From Nitratireductor arenosus (GTDB lineage Bacteria; Pseudomonadota; Alphaproteobacteria; Rhizobiales; Rhizobiaceae), in assembly GCF_009742725.1 (NCBI RefSeq), contig NZ_WPHG01000001.1, positions 904,001-968,000 on the forward strand: a stretch of DNA of 64,000 nucleotides, read 5' to 3'. A program made the translations under genes and the position numbers. The notes beneath the pieces are model-generated. The model had not been told where the DNA came from. It saw only the letters and a program-made list of their open reading frames with translations, and did not search any database. Shown here one piece after another: positions 1-9,574 of this stretch. How positions within the stretch are numbered: the stretch's first letter is position 1; every line of letters begins with the position of its first letter.

Positions 1-1
1 T

Positions 2-232
2 GGCCTCGATCCCGTTTTTGCCTGCAAAATGATCACACTGGAGGTCCATTCCGCGCTCGAGGCGGTTGGCTTCCTGGCTGCGTTGTTGCCGCCTTTGGCT
101 GCCGCGGGCATCGGCGTAAACCCGGTTTCGGCCTATTTTCATGATCATCTTCTCGTGCCGGCCGACCGCGCCGGTGAGGCGGTGGCGATCCTGGAAGGGA
201 TCGCCGAAAAAGCGCGCGGCGGGCTCGGCTGA
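2..232 (+). CDS. ACT-domain protein, C-terminal part (5' end outside window)
   Basis: The reading frame is open from base 2, so only the last ~76 residues are present. The pattern (I-T-L-E-V-H-S-A-L-E-A-V-G, a hydrophobic helix, then Y-F-H-D-H-L-L-V-P and A-V-A-I-L) matches the second ACT-like unit of small ACT-domain proteins that resemble amino-acid-sensing regulatory domains. Function is unknown; ligand binding is an inference from the fold. It ends about 80 bp before ccmC on the same strand and could share its transcript. Methionine 10 of the visible frame should not be taken as the start. Confidence 0.6.
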   Translation, partial: GLDPVFACKMITLEVHSALEAVGFLAALLPPLAAAGIGVNPVSAYFHDHLLVPADRAGEAVAILEGIAEKARGGLG

Positions 233-313
233 CGGCAAATCCGCCCGCTGCAATCACGCTGCTTTGATTGACGTCGATTGCAGAGGCTACCGAGTGGAGT
301 TATTGACAAGACC

Positions 314-1087
314 ATGAGCCAAACCGCGATTTCTTCCTCGCGCTGGATGGATCTGGCCAATCCGACGCGTTTTCTCGCCTTTGCCGGCGCGGTCATCCCA
401 TGGTTGGCAGGCCTGGCCGTGCTCGTCATCGCGATCGGGCTTTATCTGGGTTTCACCGCACCGGAGGACTACCAGCAAGGCAGCACGGTCAGGATCATGT
501 ATATCCACGTGCCTTTCGCCTGGCTGGCCATGATGTGTTATTCGGTGATGGCCATTTCCGCGCTCGGCACGCTTGTGTGGCGCCATCCGCTCGCCGACGT
601 CGCCTTGAAGGCGGCCGCGCCGATCGGCGCCGTCTTCACCGCGTTAGCGCTTCTGACCGGCTCGATCTGGGGCAAGCCGATGTGGGGCACTTGGTGGGTC
701 TGGGACGCGCGCCTGACCTCCGTCTTCGTATTGTTCTTGATGTATCTCGGCCTGATCGCGCTGACCCGCGCGCTCGACGATCCGGGGCGTTCGGCGCGCG
801 CCGCCGCCATCGTCACGCTTGTCGGCGCCATCAACATCCCCATCATCAAATTCTCGGTCGACTGGTGGAACACATTGCACCAGCCGGCTTCGGTCTTCCG
901 GCTCGACGGCCCGACCATCCATTCCAGCCTTTTGTGGCCGCTGCTAATATGCGCGGCCGGCTTCACCCTGCTGTTCTTCACCCTGCACCTGATGGCCATG
1001 CGCGTCGAAATCTGGCGCCGCCGGGTTATCGCCATGCACCGCATCAGCGCGCGCCGCGCCGACCGCAAGCAAGGGGCGGGAGCATGA
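314..1087 (+). CDS. ccmC: Heme exporter protein CcmC
   Basis: CcmC is an inner-membrane protein of cytochrome c maturation System I that presents heme to CcmE in the periplasm. The 257-residue product has about six membrane segments and the tryptophan-rich signature WGTWWVWD at residues 124-131, flanked by the two family histidines expected to ligate heme (H65 in Y-I-H-V-P and H189 in L-H-Q-P). I chose the ATG at 314 over an in-frame TTG at 278 because the protein then has normal family length; the ribosome site is weak. The stop overlaps the ccmD start (ATGA), so the two are probably translationally coupled. Confidence 0.95.
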   Translation: MSQTAISSSRWMDLANPTRFLAFAGAVIPWLAGLAVLVIAIGLYLGFTAPEDYQQGSTVRIMYIHVPFAWLAMMCYSVMAISALGTLVWRHPLADVALKAAAPIGAVFTALALLTGSIWGKPMWGTWWVWDARLTSVFVLFLMYLGLIALTRALDDPGRSARAAAIVTLVGAINIPIIKFSVDWWNTLHQPASVFRLDGPTIHSSLLWPLLICAAGFTLLFFTLHLMAMRVEIWRRRVIAMHRISARRADRKQGAGA

Positions 1088-1257
1088 CCCACGCGCTCTA
1101 CGTCGCCGCCGCCTACGGGTTGTCCGCGCTTGCGATCGGCGGCCTGGTTGTATGGACGCTGTTCGACCAGCGCGCCCGCAAGGCCGAACTGGCCGTGCTG
1201 GAGGCGCAGGGCGTACGCCGTCGTTCCGACGCCAAGACCAAGGACGCATCCTCATGA
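1084..1257 (+). CDS. ccmD: Heme exporter protein CcmD
   Basis: A 57-residue protein with one membrane helix (about residues 9-28) followed by a charged cytoplasmic tail, as expected of CcmD, which helps release holo-CcmE from the CcmABC complex. Sequence conservation in this family is low, so the call rests mainly on size, topology and the position between ccmC and ccmG. It overlaps both neighbours by ATGA, an arrangement typical of ccmC-ccmD-ccmG. Confidence 0.88.
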   Translation: MTHALYVAAAYGLSALAIGGLVVWTLFDQRARKAELAVLEAQGVRRRSDAKTKDASS

Positions 1258-1832
1258 GCACCGGTTCCGTCACGCCGCCGCGCAGCAGCCGGCGCTGGAT
1301 GGTGTTCGTGCCGCTGGCTCTGTTCGTCGCATTGGCCGGACTTTTTCTGCTCCAGCTTCTGTCGGGCCGCGACGGCGCCACCATCCCCTCCGCGCTGATC
1401 GGCGCGCCGGCGCCCGAGACCGACCTGCCGCCGATCGAGGGAACCGAGATGCCCGGCCTGTCGAGCAAGGAATTCGCCGGCCGCGTGACGGTGGTCAATA
1501 TATGGGCGTCCTGGTGCGCGCCCTGTCGCCAGGAACATCCGCTGCTGATGCAACTGGCCCGCGACGAGCGGATCACGATCGCCGGGTTGAATTACAAGGA
1601 CGAAGCCGAGAACGCGCGTCGTTTCCTCGGCGAGCTCGGCAATCCCTACGCCGCCGTGGGCGCCGACGGCACCGGCCGCACGGCGATCAACTGGGGCGTC
1701 TACGGCGTTCCCGAAACCTTCGTGGTCGGACGGGACGGCACCATCCGCTTCAAACATGTCGGTCCGCTCAGCCCGCAAAGCCTGACCGGCGATCTCATGC
1801 CCGCGATCGAAAAAGCGCTCGCCGCGCAATAG
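1254..1832 (+). CDS. ccmG: Thiol:disulfide interchange protein CcmG (DsbE)
   Basis: A membrane-tethered periplasmic thioredoxin that reduces apocytochrome c before heme ligation. The 192-residue product has an N-terminal anchor (about residues 17-37), then a thioredoxin fold with the active-site motif WCAPC at 87-91 (Cys88, Cys91) and the cis-proline loop V-Y-G-V-P-E-T-F characteristic of CcmG. The ATG at 1254 overlaps the ccmD stop. It is the last gene of the ccm run and is followed by a strong intrinsic terminator. Confidence 0.95.
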   Translation: MSTGSVTPPRSSRRWMVFVPLALFVALAGLFLLQLLSGRDGATIPSALIGAPAPETDLPPIEGTEMPGLSSKEFAGRVTVVNIWASWCAPCRQEHPLLMQLARDERITIAGLNYKDEAENARRFLGELGNPYAAVGADGTGRTAINWGVYGVPETFVVGRDGTIRFKHVGPLSPQSLTGDLMPAIEKALAAQ

Positions 1833-1885
1833 CCGCGCCTCACAGCATCAAGGCTGCAAGCGGCCGATACTGCCGACACCACTAA

Positions 1886-1912
1886 AAAAGGCGGCCCGAG
1901 GCCGCCTTTTCG
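1886..1912. terminator. Bidirectional intrinsic terminator between ccmG and rplS
   Basis: A perfect 10-bp stem (AAAAGGCGGC at 1886-1895 with its complement at 1901-1910) closes a 5-base loop. There is a T-run on the plus strand, and the matching A-run gives a U-tract on the minus strand. It sits between the convergent ccmG and rplS and can serve both. Confidence 0.88.
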
Positions 1913-1932
1913 ATTGGGAGCGAGGCTCCGTT

Positions 1933-2436
1933 CTATTCGCCGCCGCTCTTTTCGGCAGCTTCCGCGGCGGCCTTTTCGGCAGCCAGCGCCTGCGCGGCGG
2001 CGACCTTCTCAGCCTCCACACGCGCCTTTTCGGCGAGCATGGCCTGGCGATCGTTTTCATTCAGCTTGCGCGCGCGCACGCTGGTGTTCTCCGTGATGCG
2101 GGCCGACTTGCCGCGGCGGTCACGCAGATAATAGAGCTTGGCGCGGCGCACCTTGCCGCGACGCACGATCTCAACGCCCTCGACCATCGGCGAAAAGACC
2201 GGGAAGACGCGCTCCACGCCTTCGCCGTAGGAGATCTTGCGGACGGTGAAATTTTCCTGGAAGCCCGATCCCGAACGCGCGATGCACACGCCCTCATAGG
2301 CCTGCACGCGGGTGCGGGTGCCCTCGGTGACGCGCACCTGGACGCGCACGGTGTCGCCGGGCTCGAATTCGGGGAGCTTGCGCTTTTCTTCGATCTTCGC
2401 GGCCTGCTCGGCCTCAAGCTGACGGATGATGTCCAT
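1933..2436 (-). CDS. rplS: 50S ribosomal protein L19
   Basis: L19 of the large ribosomal subunit, at the 30S-50S interface. The 167-residue product starts M-D-I-I-R-Q-L-E and carries the family core F-E-P-G-D-T-V-R-V and [14 protein letters not shown]. It is longer than the ~115-residue enterobacterial protein because of an Ala/Glu/Lys-rich C-terminal tail (about residues 130-167), common in Hyphomicrobiales. A 28-codon upstream extension in the same frame was rejected as non-homologous. In many bacteria trmD is directly upstream; here a transporter gene on the opposite strand separates them. Confidence 0.97.
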   Translation of the reverse strand: MDIIRQLEAEQAAKIEEKRKLPEFEPGDTVRVQVRVTEGTRTRVQAYEGVCIARSGSGFQENFTVRKISYGEGVERVFPVFSPMVEGVEIVRRGKVRRAKLYYLRDRRGKSARITENTSVRARKLNENDRQAMLAEKARVEAEKVAAAQALAAEKAAAEAAEKSGGE

Positions 2437-2763
2437 CGTCTCAAACCTCTTCCTTGTTCTCGACAGCCAGAGCGCCCAGCGTTTGCCCTCAGTCCTGTGA
2501 CCGGGCGGCAATGCCGTCACGCCGAAAGGCGCGGCGGCAGGGGCGAATTCACCGTTCTTGTTGACGGCTCCGGAAGACGGTTCCTCCGGTCGGCGGGCTC
2601 ATACACGCTTCAAGCCGGTTTGTCACCCGCCGAACCGCGATTTCTCGCCGGATCGACGCGGCGGCGCGCATTGCCCGTCTCCAGATAGAGCCACGCCCTT
2701 GCCTAGCAAGACGTCTGCGCCTAACACCGGCGCATTGCACTCGAAATCGTTCCGGATCGCACC

Positions 2764-3519
2764 TTGGATATTCTTTCAGCCGTTCTGCTTTTCCTGGCCG
2801 GGTTCCTGTCCGGCGCCATCAACGCCGTCGCAGGCGGCGGCACGTTCCTGACGTTCGGCGCGCTGACGCTTGCCGGCGTCGCGCCGATCTCGGCCAACGC
2901 CACCTCCTCGATCGCCCAGTTTCCGGGCTACGTCACCTCAACGCTCGCCTATTGGAGCGACATCCGCCAAATGTGGCGCGGCGTGCTGATCTTCTGCGCC
3001 GTTTCGGCCGTCGGCGGCCTGGCTGGCGCGCTGATCCTTTTGTCGCTCGATAACCCCTCCTTCCGTGCGCTGGTGCCCTGGCTGCTGATCGCCGCGACCG
3101 CGCTGTTTGCCGCCGGGCCGTGGCTGAAACCGAAACCGCGCGGCGATGCCACGCCCGCGCGAACCGGTTCGCTGAAGGGTTGGCTGGTCCAGTTCGTCAC
3201 CGCAATCTATGGCGGTTTCTTCGGCGCCGGCATGGGCATCATGATGCTTGCCACGCTCGGCCTGACCGAAAACGGCGACTATCACCGCCTCAACGCACTG
3301 AAAAACATGCTGTCGATCATCATCGCGATCGTGGCGATCGTGGTTTTCGTTTCCGGCGGCGTGGTCTCCTGGCTCGAGGTCGCCTTCATGGTGCCCGGCG
3401 TGGCGCTGGGCGGCTATGCCGGCGTCTGGGCGGCCAGGCGCGTACCGCTATGGAGCGTACGCGCCTTCGTGATCGCGGTCGGGCTGTTCCTGGCCGGCTA
3501 TTATTTCGTCACCGGCTGA
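2764..3519 (+). CDS. TSUP-family (TauE/SafE) membrane permease
   Basis: A 251-residue integral membrane protein with about eight helices, including the family-typical N-terminal stretch with [10 protein letters not shown] and a later F-F-G-A-G-M-G pattern. TSUP proteins export sulfite, sulfoacetate or related organic anions; the substrate cannot be read from sequence. The only start giving a full first helix is TTG at 2764. Its 3' end overlaps the end of convergent trmD by 19 bp. It lies inside what is usually a trmD-rplS unit, so it looks like an insertion into that operon. Confidence 0.85.
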   Translation: MDILSAVLLFLAGFLSGAINAVAGGGTFLTFGALTLAGVAPISANATSSIAQFPGYVTSTLAYWSDIRQMWRGVLIFCAVSAVGGLAGALILLSLDNPSFRALVPWLLIAATALFAAGPWLKPKPRGDATPARTGSLKGWLVQFVTAIYGGFFGAGMGIMMLATLGLTENGDYHRLNALKNMLSIIIAIVAIVVFVSGGVVSWLEVAFMVPGVALGGYAGVWAARRVPLWSVRAFVIAVGLFLAGYYFVTG

Positions 3520-4199
3520 GGCCCGGACAGCAGGTCCGGCCGGCGCTCGGCCGTCAGCCTTTCCGCCTCGCCACGCCGCCAGGCGGCGATCCTGGCGTGG
3601 TTGCCCGAGGTCAGCACCTCCGGAATCGGCCGGCCCTCGAAATCCTGCGGGCGGGTATAATGGGGATGTTCGAGCAGGCCGTTCTCGAAACTTTCCTCCG
3701 TGCCGGAGGCCGCGTTGCCCATCACCCCGGGCAAGAGCCGCACCACGGCGTCGAGCAGCACCAGCGCCGCCGGCTCGCCGCCCGACAGGATATAGTCGCC
3801 GATCGACACCTCCTCCAGATCGCGCGCGTCGATGATGCGCTGATCGACGCCCTCGAAGCGCCCGCACAAGATCATCGCGCCCGGACCGGTGGCCAGCGTA
3901 CGCACCCGCTGCTGCGTCAGTGGCCGGCCGCGCGGGCTCATCAGCAGTTTCGGCCGTGCGTCGCCCTGCGGAGCGACAGCGTCGATCGCCTTGGCCAGAA
4001 TGTCGGGCCGCATCACCATGCCGGCACCACCGCCGGCCGGCGTGTCGTCGATCGTGCGATGGCGGTCGCTGGCGAAATCGCGGATCTGCACTGCCTCCAG
4101 CGCCCAGTCGCCGCGTTCGAGCGCTTTGCCCGCCAGCGACAGGCCGAGCGCGCCGGGAAACATATCCGGATAGAGCGTGAGAACCGTGACCCGAAACAT
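3501..4199 (-). CDS. trmD: tRNA (guanine-N1-)-methyltransferase TrmD
   Basis: TrmD methylates G37 at N1 in tRNAs to prevent +1 frameshifting. The 232-residue product has the SPOUT-family signatures: N-terminal V-L-T-L-Y-P-D-M-F, the S-P-R-G-R-P-L-T-Q loop, [10 protein letters not shown], and [10 protein letters not shown] for the trefoil-knot SAM site. It follows rimM with a one-base TGATG overlap, so the two are translationally coupled. Confidence 0.97.
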   Translation of the reverse strand: MFRVTVLTLYPDMFPGALGLSLAGKALERGDWALEAVQIRDFASDRHRTIDDTPAGGGAGMVMRPDILAKAIDAVAPQGDARPKLLMSPRGRPLTQQRVRTLATGPGAMILCGRFEGVDQRIIDARDLEEVSIGDYILSGGEPAALVLLDAVVRLLPGVMGNAASGTEESFENGLLEHPHYTRPQDFEGRPIPEVLTSGNHARIAAWRRGEAERLTAERRPDLLSGPQPVTK

Positions 4200-4804
4200 C
4201 AGCGATTGCCCCCCGACGTTTTCGACCCGCGCGAACGTCCGGTCGCGGTGGGGCGTCCGCGCCGGCCGGGTCGTGCACCATCCTCGTCAGCGTCGTCGAG
4301 CCCGGCCGCGATCCGGTCGAGCACCACGACCCGCCCACCGAGATCGACGGACGGCACCGCCGCCTTGGTAAACGGCACCAGCACGCTGCCGCCACCGGGC
4401 CGGGTGATGTCGAGAATGTCGCCGCCGCCATAGTTGAGCACCGCCTTGACCGTACCAACCGTCGCGCCCTCCCGGTCGACCGCGTCGAGGCCGACGAGAT
4501 CGGCATGATAGAATTCCTCCTCGTCAAGGTCGCCCGGCAGTGCGGTGCGATCCACGAACAGCGCCGTACCGTTGAGCGCCTCTGCCGCCGTGCGATCCGA
4601 AACCCCCTCGAAACGCGCCACCAGCATCGAATTGTGCGGACGCAGATCGAGAATATCGAAACGCCTGCCGGTCTCGTCGTAAAGCGGACCGTAGTCGGCG
4701 ATGGCCATCGGGTCGCCGGTGAAGGTTTTGACCCGAACCGCGCCCTTGATGCCTTGCGCCGCTCCGATCACGGCCAATTGCACGGGTGTTTCGGGTCTTG
4801 CCAT
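4199..4804 (-). CDS. rimM: Ribosome maturation factor RimM
   Basis: RimM helps mature the 3' major (head) domain of 16S rRNA in the 30S subunit and binds S19. The 201-residue product begins [10 protein letters not shown], then the RimM N-domain, and the PRC-barrel D-L-V-G-L-D-A-V around residues 100-165 followed by an Arg/Gly-rich tail. It is first in the rimM-trmD pair. The rpsP gene usually found upstream is absent; a divergent recombinase gene lies there instead. Confidence 0.94.
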   Translation of the reverse strand: MARPETPVQLAVIGAAQGIKGAVRVKTFTGDPMAIADYGPLYDETGRRFDILDLRPHNSMLVARFEGVSDRTAAEALNGTALFVDRTALPGDLDEEEFYHADLVGLDAVDREGATVGTVKAVLNYGGGDILDITRPGGGSVLVPFTKAAVPSVDLGGRVVVLDRIAAGLDDADEDGARPGRRGRPTATGRSRGSKTSGGNR

Positions 4805-4964
4805 CGCGCCTGTTCCAGAACCGTTCGAGAAGGCCGCGCCCTCGCCGGCGGCCTGTTTCCTTCCCTATCGGCTGACGCCCGGCAATTCAATTCGCATCGG
4901 CTTCACCTTGCGCTAACCCGGGCGGGCGACACTCTGTGCCCATGATGGAGTTCGCATCTCACGC

Positions 4965-5903
4965 ATGACCGACTATCTCGTCATCGCCCGGCCCGACCTT
5001 ATCGCCGCCCGCGAGGAATGGTTGGGCACGCTCAGGCATGAAAGGCGGCTCGCGCCGCTGACACTCGATGCCTATGAGCGCGATACGCGCCAGTTCCTGC
5101 AATTTCTGACCGGCCATTGCGGCGGCGCGCCCGGGCTCGCGGCCATTGCCGATTTGCGCCCGGCCGATCTGCGCGCCTTTCTGGCCTGGCGACGCCGCGA
5201 GGGCGTGGGCGCGCGCTCCCTCGGCCGTGGCCTGGCCGGCATTCGCTCGTTGCTCAGGCATCTGGAACGGCGCGGCCTGGTCAACGCCGCCGGCGCCGGC
5301 GCGCTCCGGGCGCCGAAACAACCGCGCTCGCTACCGAGACCCCTCAAGGCCGACGAGGCCCGCCGGCTGACGGCGGCGAACGAACAGCTCGCCGAAGAGC
5401 CCTGGATCGCGGCGCGCGACGCTGCGGTGATGGCGCTTCTCTACGGCTGTGGCCTGCGGATATCCGAAGCGCTCGGCCTGGCCGGCGGCGATTTCGGCGC
5501 GCGGCCGCCGGCCAGCCTGCGCATTACCGGCAAGGGCGGCAAGCAGCGCCTTGTACCGGTGCTGCCCGCGGTCGCCGAGGCGGTGGCCGCCTATCGCCGG
5601 CTGTGCCCCTATGCGCTCGCTGACGACGGACCGCTTTTCCGCGGCGTGCGCGGCGGACCGCTTGCCGCCGCGATCGTGCAACGCGCCATGCGCCGGCTGC
5701 GCGGCGCACTCGACCTGCCCGACGATGCGACCCCGCACGCGCTGCGCCATTCCTTCGCCACGCATCTGCTCGGCCGCGGCGGCGATTTGCGCACCATCCA
5801 GGAATTGCTCGGCCACGCCAGCCTGTCGACCACCCAAATCTATACCGGCGTCGACACCGAGCGGCTGCTCGAAGTCTACGGCAAAGCCCATCCGCGCGCC
5901 TGA
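4965..5903 (+). CDS. xerC: Tyrosine recombinase, XerC/XerD type (probably XerC)
   Basis: Site-specific recombinase that resolves chromosome dimers at dif with a partner Xer protein and FtsK. The 312-residue product has an N-terminal SAM-like core-binding domain (about 15-105) and a catalytic domain with all expected residues: R165, K190, H258, R261, H284 and nucleophile Y293. Length and the P-H-A-L-R-H-S-F-A-T-H-L-L box are typical of chromosomal Xer proteins, not phage integrases, and no att-like repeats or cargo adjoin it. XerC rather than XerD is inferred from the divergent N-terminus; an ftsK gene lies in the same window. Confidence 0.87.
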   Translation: MTDYLVIARPDLIAAREEWLGTLRHERRLAPLTLDAYERDTRQFLQFLTGHCGGAPGLAAIADLRPADLRAFLAWRRREGVGARSLGRGLAGIRSLLRHLERRGLVNAAGAGALRAPKQPRSLPRPLKADEARRLTAANEQLAEEPWIAARDAAVMALLYGCGLRISEALGLAGGDFGARPPASLRITGKGGKQRLVPVLPAVAEAVAAYRRLCPYALADDGPLFRGVRGGPLAAAIVQRAMRRLRGALDLPDDATPHALRHSFATHLLGRGGDLRTIQELLGHASLSTTQIYTGVDTERLLEVYGKAHPRA

Positions 5904-5976
5904 CCGGGATTGAACCCCGCGAATTTACCTCCTCGCTTTAACGGTTTCGCCGCTTTTTCCCACTAGGTTTTCGACC

Positions 5977-7047
5977 ATGAACCGTTCGATTGCCACCGCC
6001 GAGCACTTCGCAGGACTGTCGCTGAAGCTGATCGCGGCCGTAAACATCCTGTTTTTGCTGACCTTTCTTCTCGTTACGGCGCTCGCCATGACACGCGCCG
6101 ACGCGCAGGAGACCGCCTGCACCGGACAGGACCTCCTGGAAATGCTTGCGAAGGAGGATCCCGCCGCGCTCGACCGGCTCAAGGCGGAGGCGCAACGAAC
6201 GCCGAACGGCCAGGGTTTGCTCTGGAAAGTCGAAAAGGAGGGCACCGCGCCCTCCTTTCTTTTCGGCACTATGCACCTGACCGATCCGCGCGTGATCGAG
6301 CTCACGCCCGCCGCCGACGCCGCCTTTGAAGGCGCGTCCACCATCGTCATCGAGACCACCGAGGTGGTCGACCCCGCCGTGGCAATGACGGCGATGATGG
6401 AACGTCCGGATTTGATGATGTTCACGGACGATAAGACGATCTTTTCCTTCATGAGCGACGACGAGGAAACAGACGTCCGCACGGCGCTGGAAAAGCGTGG
6501 CATTCCCCCCGTGAGCATCCAGAAGATGAAACCCTGGATGCTCGCCTCCGCGATCGCTCTGCCGGCCTGCGAGATGGCGCGCAAGGCGACCGGCGCGCCG
6601 TTCCTCGACATCAAGCTTGCCAGGCGCGCCGAGGAAGAAGGCAAGACGCTCGGCGGGCTCGAGACGTTGGTCGGCCAGCTCGACGCGATGGCGTCCCTGC
6701 CGATGGAATTCCACGTGCGGGGCTTGATCGAGACCCTCAAGCTCGGCCCACGCATGGACGATATTTTCGAGACCATGATCCTGCTTTACGAGCAGGAACG
6801 CATCGACATGATCTGGCCGCTGTTCAAGGTGGTGCTCCCGGCCGGCGACGACGGAGATGCCACTGGCTACGCCGCTTTCGAGGAAGCGATGATCACCACG
6901 CGCAATCGCACCATGGCCGACAATACCGTTGCCTTTCTCGACGAGGGCAACGCCTTCATCGCCGTCGGTGCGCTTCATCTACCGGGCGAAAAGGGGCTCG
7001 TCGCCCTGCTACGCGAACGCGGCTACCGCGTAACGCGTATTCCCTGA
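5977..7047 (+). CDS. TraB/GumN family protein, probably envelope-located
   Basis: A 356-residue protein with a hydrophobic N-terminal segment (about 17-39) ending near A-D-A-Q, read as an uncleaved anchor or signal peptide. The mature part has the two hallmark motifs of the TraB/GumN (Tiki-like) superfamily: G-T-M-H at 97-100 and G-A-L-H-L-P-G at 331-337. Some members of this fold are metalloproteases; activity of bacterial GumN-like members is largely untested, so catalysis is an inference. It is monocistronic, downstream of xerC by about 70 bp. Confidence 0.82.
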   Translation: MNRSIATAEHFAGLSLKLIAAVNILFLLTFLLVTALAMTRADAQETACTGQDLLEMLAKEDPAALDRLKAEAQRTPNGQGLLWKVEKEGTAPSFLFGTMHLTDPRVIELTPAADAAFEGASTIVIETTEVVDPAVAMTAMMERPDLMMFTDDKTIFSFMSDDEETDVRTALEKRGIPPVSIQKMKPWMLASAIALPACEMARKATGAPFLDIKLARRAEEEGKTLGGLETLVGQLDAMASLPMEFHVRGLIETLKLGPRMDDIFETMILLYEQERIDMIWPLFKVVLPAGDDGDATGYAAFEEAMITTRNRTMADNTVAFLDEGNAFIAVGALHLPGEKGLVALLRERGYRVTRIP

Positions 7048-7190
7048 GGCGTCCGTGCGGAGCGAAACCGGCTTGGCCCGGCGGGCAAGGCCGAGGCCGG
7101 TGCGGACCGATCACCAAAAGCGTGATTTGGCGCGCTCGCGCCGCATTGCTATGATGCGCCGTACGATCCGACGATCAGGGAGACTTCCGC

Positions 7191-7412
7191 ATGAAGACCG
7201 CACTCCTCTTGGCAGCGGCGCTGGGTTTTTCGACAGCCGGCGCGCAGGCTTGCTCGATGCACAACGATCACAATTCGGCCAGCGCCGGGAAGATGACGGT
7301 TGCCGGCGTCGAGGATAAAAAGGCGCCGATGACAACGGTCGACGAGGACGCCAAGACCGCCTCGATCGAGAAGCCGGCGGAGAAAGCCGCAAAAGCGGAC
7401 TTGGCGGAATAA
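7191..7412 (+). CDS. Small secreted protein, unknown function
   Basis: A 73-residue product starting K-T-A-L-L-L-A-A-A-L-G with a clear signal peptide ending at A-Q-A (about residue 20). The mature part is a short, charged, low-complexity peptide with one Cys right after the predicted cleavage site and the M-H-N-D-H cluster. Lipidation is possible but there is no good lipobox. An AGGGAG-type ribosome site precedes the ATG. I recognise no family; small proteins of this kind are common in Hyphomicrobiales envelopes. Confidence 0.6.
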   Translation: MKTALLLAAALGFSTAGAQACSMHNDHNSASAGKMTVAGVEDKKAPMTTVDEDAKTASIEKPAEKAAKADLAE

Positions 7413-7690
7413 GGCCGCCAATGGCCTGCCGGACGGCATTGGACGGGCCCGCACGCGCGCATCCGCGGCTGGGATGTCGAGCGACAAGCGACCTTTAGCA
7501 ATTTCAACGCTAGCGATATCGATCTTCAAAGAGGTCGGCTCTCAAAGCGAGAGGGCATTTAGCAGGCGTTTTTTCCGGGTTTTGCCGAACCCCGCCTTTC
7601 ACGATGTATAATCGACCGCGCCACTTCGTGATGAAACCGGCCGCCTCCAAGCACGTTTACCCGGCGAGCAATGCACGAAGGAGGTGTGTC

Positions 7691-8062
7691 ATGAACGCTC
7701 CAGACAGACGTCCCGAACAGGATCCGACGCGTCCTTTCGGTCCCGGCGGCATCGATCGTGATATCGCCGATCCGACGCGACCATACGATCCGCGCCTTCA
7801 GACCGAGATCAACCCCGGCCCGCGCGGACTGATGGCGGCGACGATCGCGGTTGTCGTCGTGCTGCTTGCCATCGTTGTCTTCAGCATGATCGGCGGCGGC
7901 GACACGCAGACCGCCGACACGACTGGCAACCCGCCCGTGGCTGAACGCGTCGACGACACGACGACGAGCGCGGTCGGCACCGAGGCCGACCAGCCGCGGG
8001 AGGAAATCCCGCCGATCGAACCGAAGAACGACGCGCCGGTGGAGACCGCTCCGGCCGAGTAA
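7691..8062 (+). CDS. Small single-pass membrane protein, unknown function
   Basis: A 123-residue protein with a Pro/Asp-rich cytoplasmic N-terminus holding a duplicated D-P-T-R-P motif (about residues 11-15 and 28-32), one membrane helix (about 43-62) and an acidic Thr/Pro-rich outer tail. The perfect AAGGAGG at 7678-7684, six bases before the ATG at 7691, fixes the start over a longer upstream frame. It looks like the conserved small membrane proteins of rhizobia with no assigned role. An intrinsic terminator follows directly. Confidence 0.65.
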   Translation: MNAPDRRPEQDPTRPFGPGGIDRDIADPTRPYDPRLQTEINPGPRGLMAATIAVVVVLLAIVVFSMIGGGDTQTADTTGNPPVAERVDDTTTSAVGTEADQPREEIPPIEPKNDAPVETAPAE

Positions 8063-8079
8063 TTCCTCCCCCAAGCACT

Positions 8080-8106
8080 GGCCGGCCCCTCGGGGTCGGC
8101 CTTTTT
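8080..8106 (+). terminator. Intrinsic terminator after the small membrane protein gene
   Basis: A GC-rich hairpin (8080-8089 pairing with 8092-8101, one G-U pair and a tight loop) is followed by five T residues at 8102-8106. It ends plus-strand transcription before the convergent lpd gene. Confidence 0.8.
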
Positions 8107-8142
8107 CGTACGTCGTTACAGCCGCCCGGGCGAACCCTCGAA

Positions 8143-9549
8143 CTACATGTGGATCGGCTTGGCGAAGGTCGCAAGCGCGGCCTCCTTGACCGATTCCGAC
8201 ATTGTCGGATGACCGTGGCACGTACGGGCCAAATCCTCGGACGAGCCGCCAAATTCCATCAGAACCGCGACTTCCTGGATCAGTTCGCCGGCACCGAAAC
8301 CGACAATATGCGCGCCAAGCACGCGGTCGGTCTTCTTGTCGGCGAGGATTTTCACGAATCCGTCGGTCTTGAGCATCGCACGCGCCCGCCCATTGGCCGA
8401 GAACGGGAACTTTCCGGCCCGGTAGTCGACGCCGGCCTTTTTCAGCTCCTCCTCGGTCTTGCCGATCGAGGCGACTTCGGGGCTTGTGTAAACGACGCTC
8501 GGAATGACGTCATAGTTCACATGGCCGGCCTGGCCGGCGATGATCTCGGCAACCGCAACGCCCTCGTCCTCGGCCTTGTGCGCCAGCATCGGTCCGGCGA
8601 TGACGTCGCCGATCGCGTAGATGCCCGGGATCGAGGTGCGGAAATGACCGTCCGTGCGGACCCGACCGCGCTCGTCGAGCACGACGCCGGCCTTTTCGCA
8701 GCCGAGACCTTCGATGAACGGCTTGCGCCCGGTCGCGACCAGAACGACATCGGCGTCGAGCGTTTCGGCATCGCCACCCTTGACCGGTTCGAAGGTAACG
8801 GTCGCGCCCTTTTTGGCTTTCTTCACCCCGGTCACCTTCTGGCCGAGCTTGAAGACAAGACCCTGCTTGCCGAGCATGCGCTGGAATTGCTTGGCGACCT
8901 CGCCGTCCATGCCGCCGAGGATGGTGTCGAGATACTCCACCACCGTGACCTTGGTGCCGAGGCGGGCCCATACCGAGCCCAGTTCGAGCCCGATCACGCC
9001 GCCGCCGACCACCACCATCGAGGACGGCACCCTCTCCAGCGCCAGCGCGCCCGTCGACGACACGATCGCCTTTTCATCGAATTCCAGCTCGACCCCGGGA
9101 ATGCCGGCAACGTCGGAGCCGGTGGCGATCACGATGTTCTTGGCCTCGATCTCCTTGGTTGCGCCATCGGCGTCGGTCACTTCCAGCTTGCCCTCGCCGA
9201 TGATCCGGCCGGTGCCGCGCAGGCCGTCGATCTTGTTCTTCTTGAACAGGAAATCGAGACCCTTGGTGTTCTGCTCCACCGTTTGGGTCTTGTGCGCCAT
9301 CATCGCCTTGAGATTGAGCTTCGGCTTGCCGACCTCGACACCCAATGCCTCCAGGCCATGCCCGGCTTCCATGAAGGCCTCCGAGGCATGCAGCAACGCC
9401 TTGGAGGGAATGCAGCCGACATTGACGCAGGTTCCGCCATAGGTCTGGCGTTTTTCCACCACCGCCGTCTTCAGTCCAAGCTGCGCGGCCTTGATGGCGC
9501 AGACATATCCGCCCGGCCCGCCCCCGATCACGACAACGTCATATGTCAT
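8143..9549 (-). CDS. lpd: Dihydrolipoyl dehydrogenase (E3)
   Basis: FAD flavoprotein that reoxidises dihydrolipoyl groups on 2-oxo acid dehydrogenase E2 subunits and reduces NAD+. The 468-residue product has the FAD site G-G-G-P-G-G (9-14), the redox disulfide C41-V-N-V-G-C46, the NAD-binding [10 protein letters not shown], and the C-terminal H-G-H-P-T-M-S-E-S active-site base motif. The ATG at 9549 was chosen over a longer frame because homology starts at [10 protein letters not shown]. It lies downstream of sucAB on the same strand, consistent with serving the 2-oxoglutarate dehydrogenase complex. Confidence 0.97.
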   Translation of the reverse strand: MTYDVVVIGGGPGGYVCAIKAAQLGLKTAVVEKRQTYGGTCVNVGCIPSKALLHASEAFMEAGHGLEALGVEVGKPKLNLKAMMAHKTQTVEQNTKGLDFLFKKNKIDGLRGTGRIIGEGKLEVTDADGATKEIEAKNIVIATGSDVAGIPGVELEFDEKAIVSSTGALALERVPSSMVVVGGGVIGLELGSVWARLGTKVTVVEYLDTILGGMDGEVAKQFQRMLGKQGLVFKLGQKVTGVKKAKKGATVTFEPVKGGDAETLDADVVLVATGRKPFIEGLGCEKAGVVLDERGRVRTDGHFRTSIPGIYAIGDVIAGPMLAHKAEDEGVAVAEIIAGQAGHVNYDVIPSVVYTSPEVASIGKTEEELKKAGVDYRAGKFPFSANGRARAMLKTDGFVKILADKKTDRVLGAHIVGFGAGELIQEVAVLMEFGGSSEDLARTCHGHPTMSESVKEAALATFAKPIHM

Positions 9550-9574
9550 GCCTGCTTCCTTTCGTTCGGTTCTT

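Noticed and set aside
4965-5903. Phage- or island-type integrase with an attachment site
   Set aside because: Motifs and length fit chromosomal Xer; no flanking repeat, tRNA or cargo genes were found.
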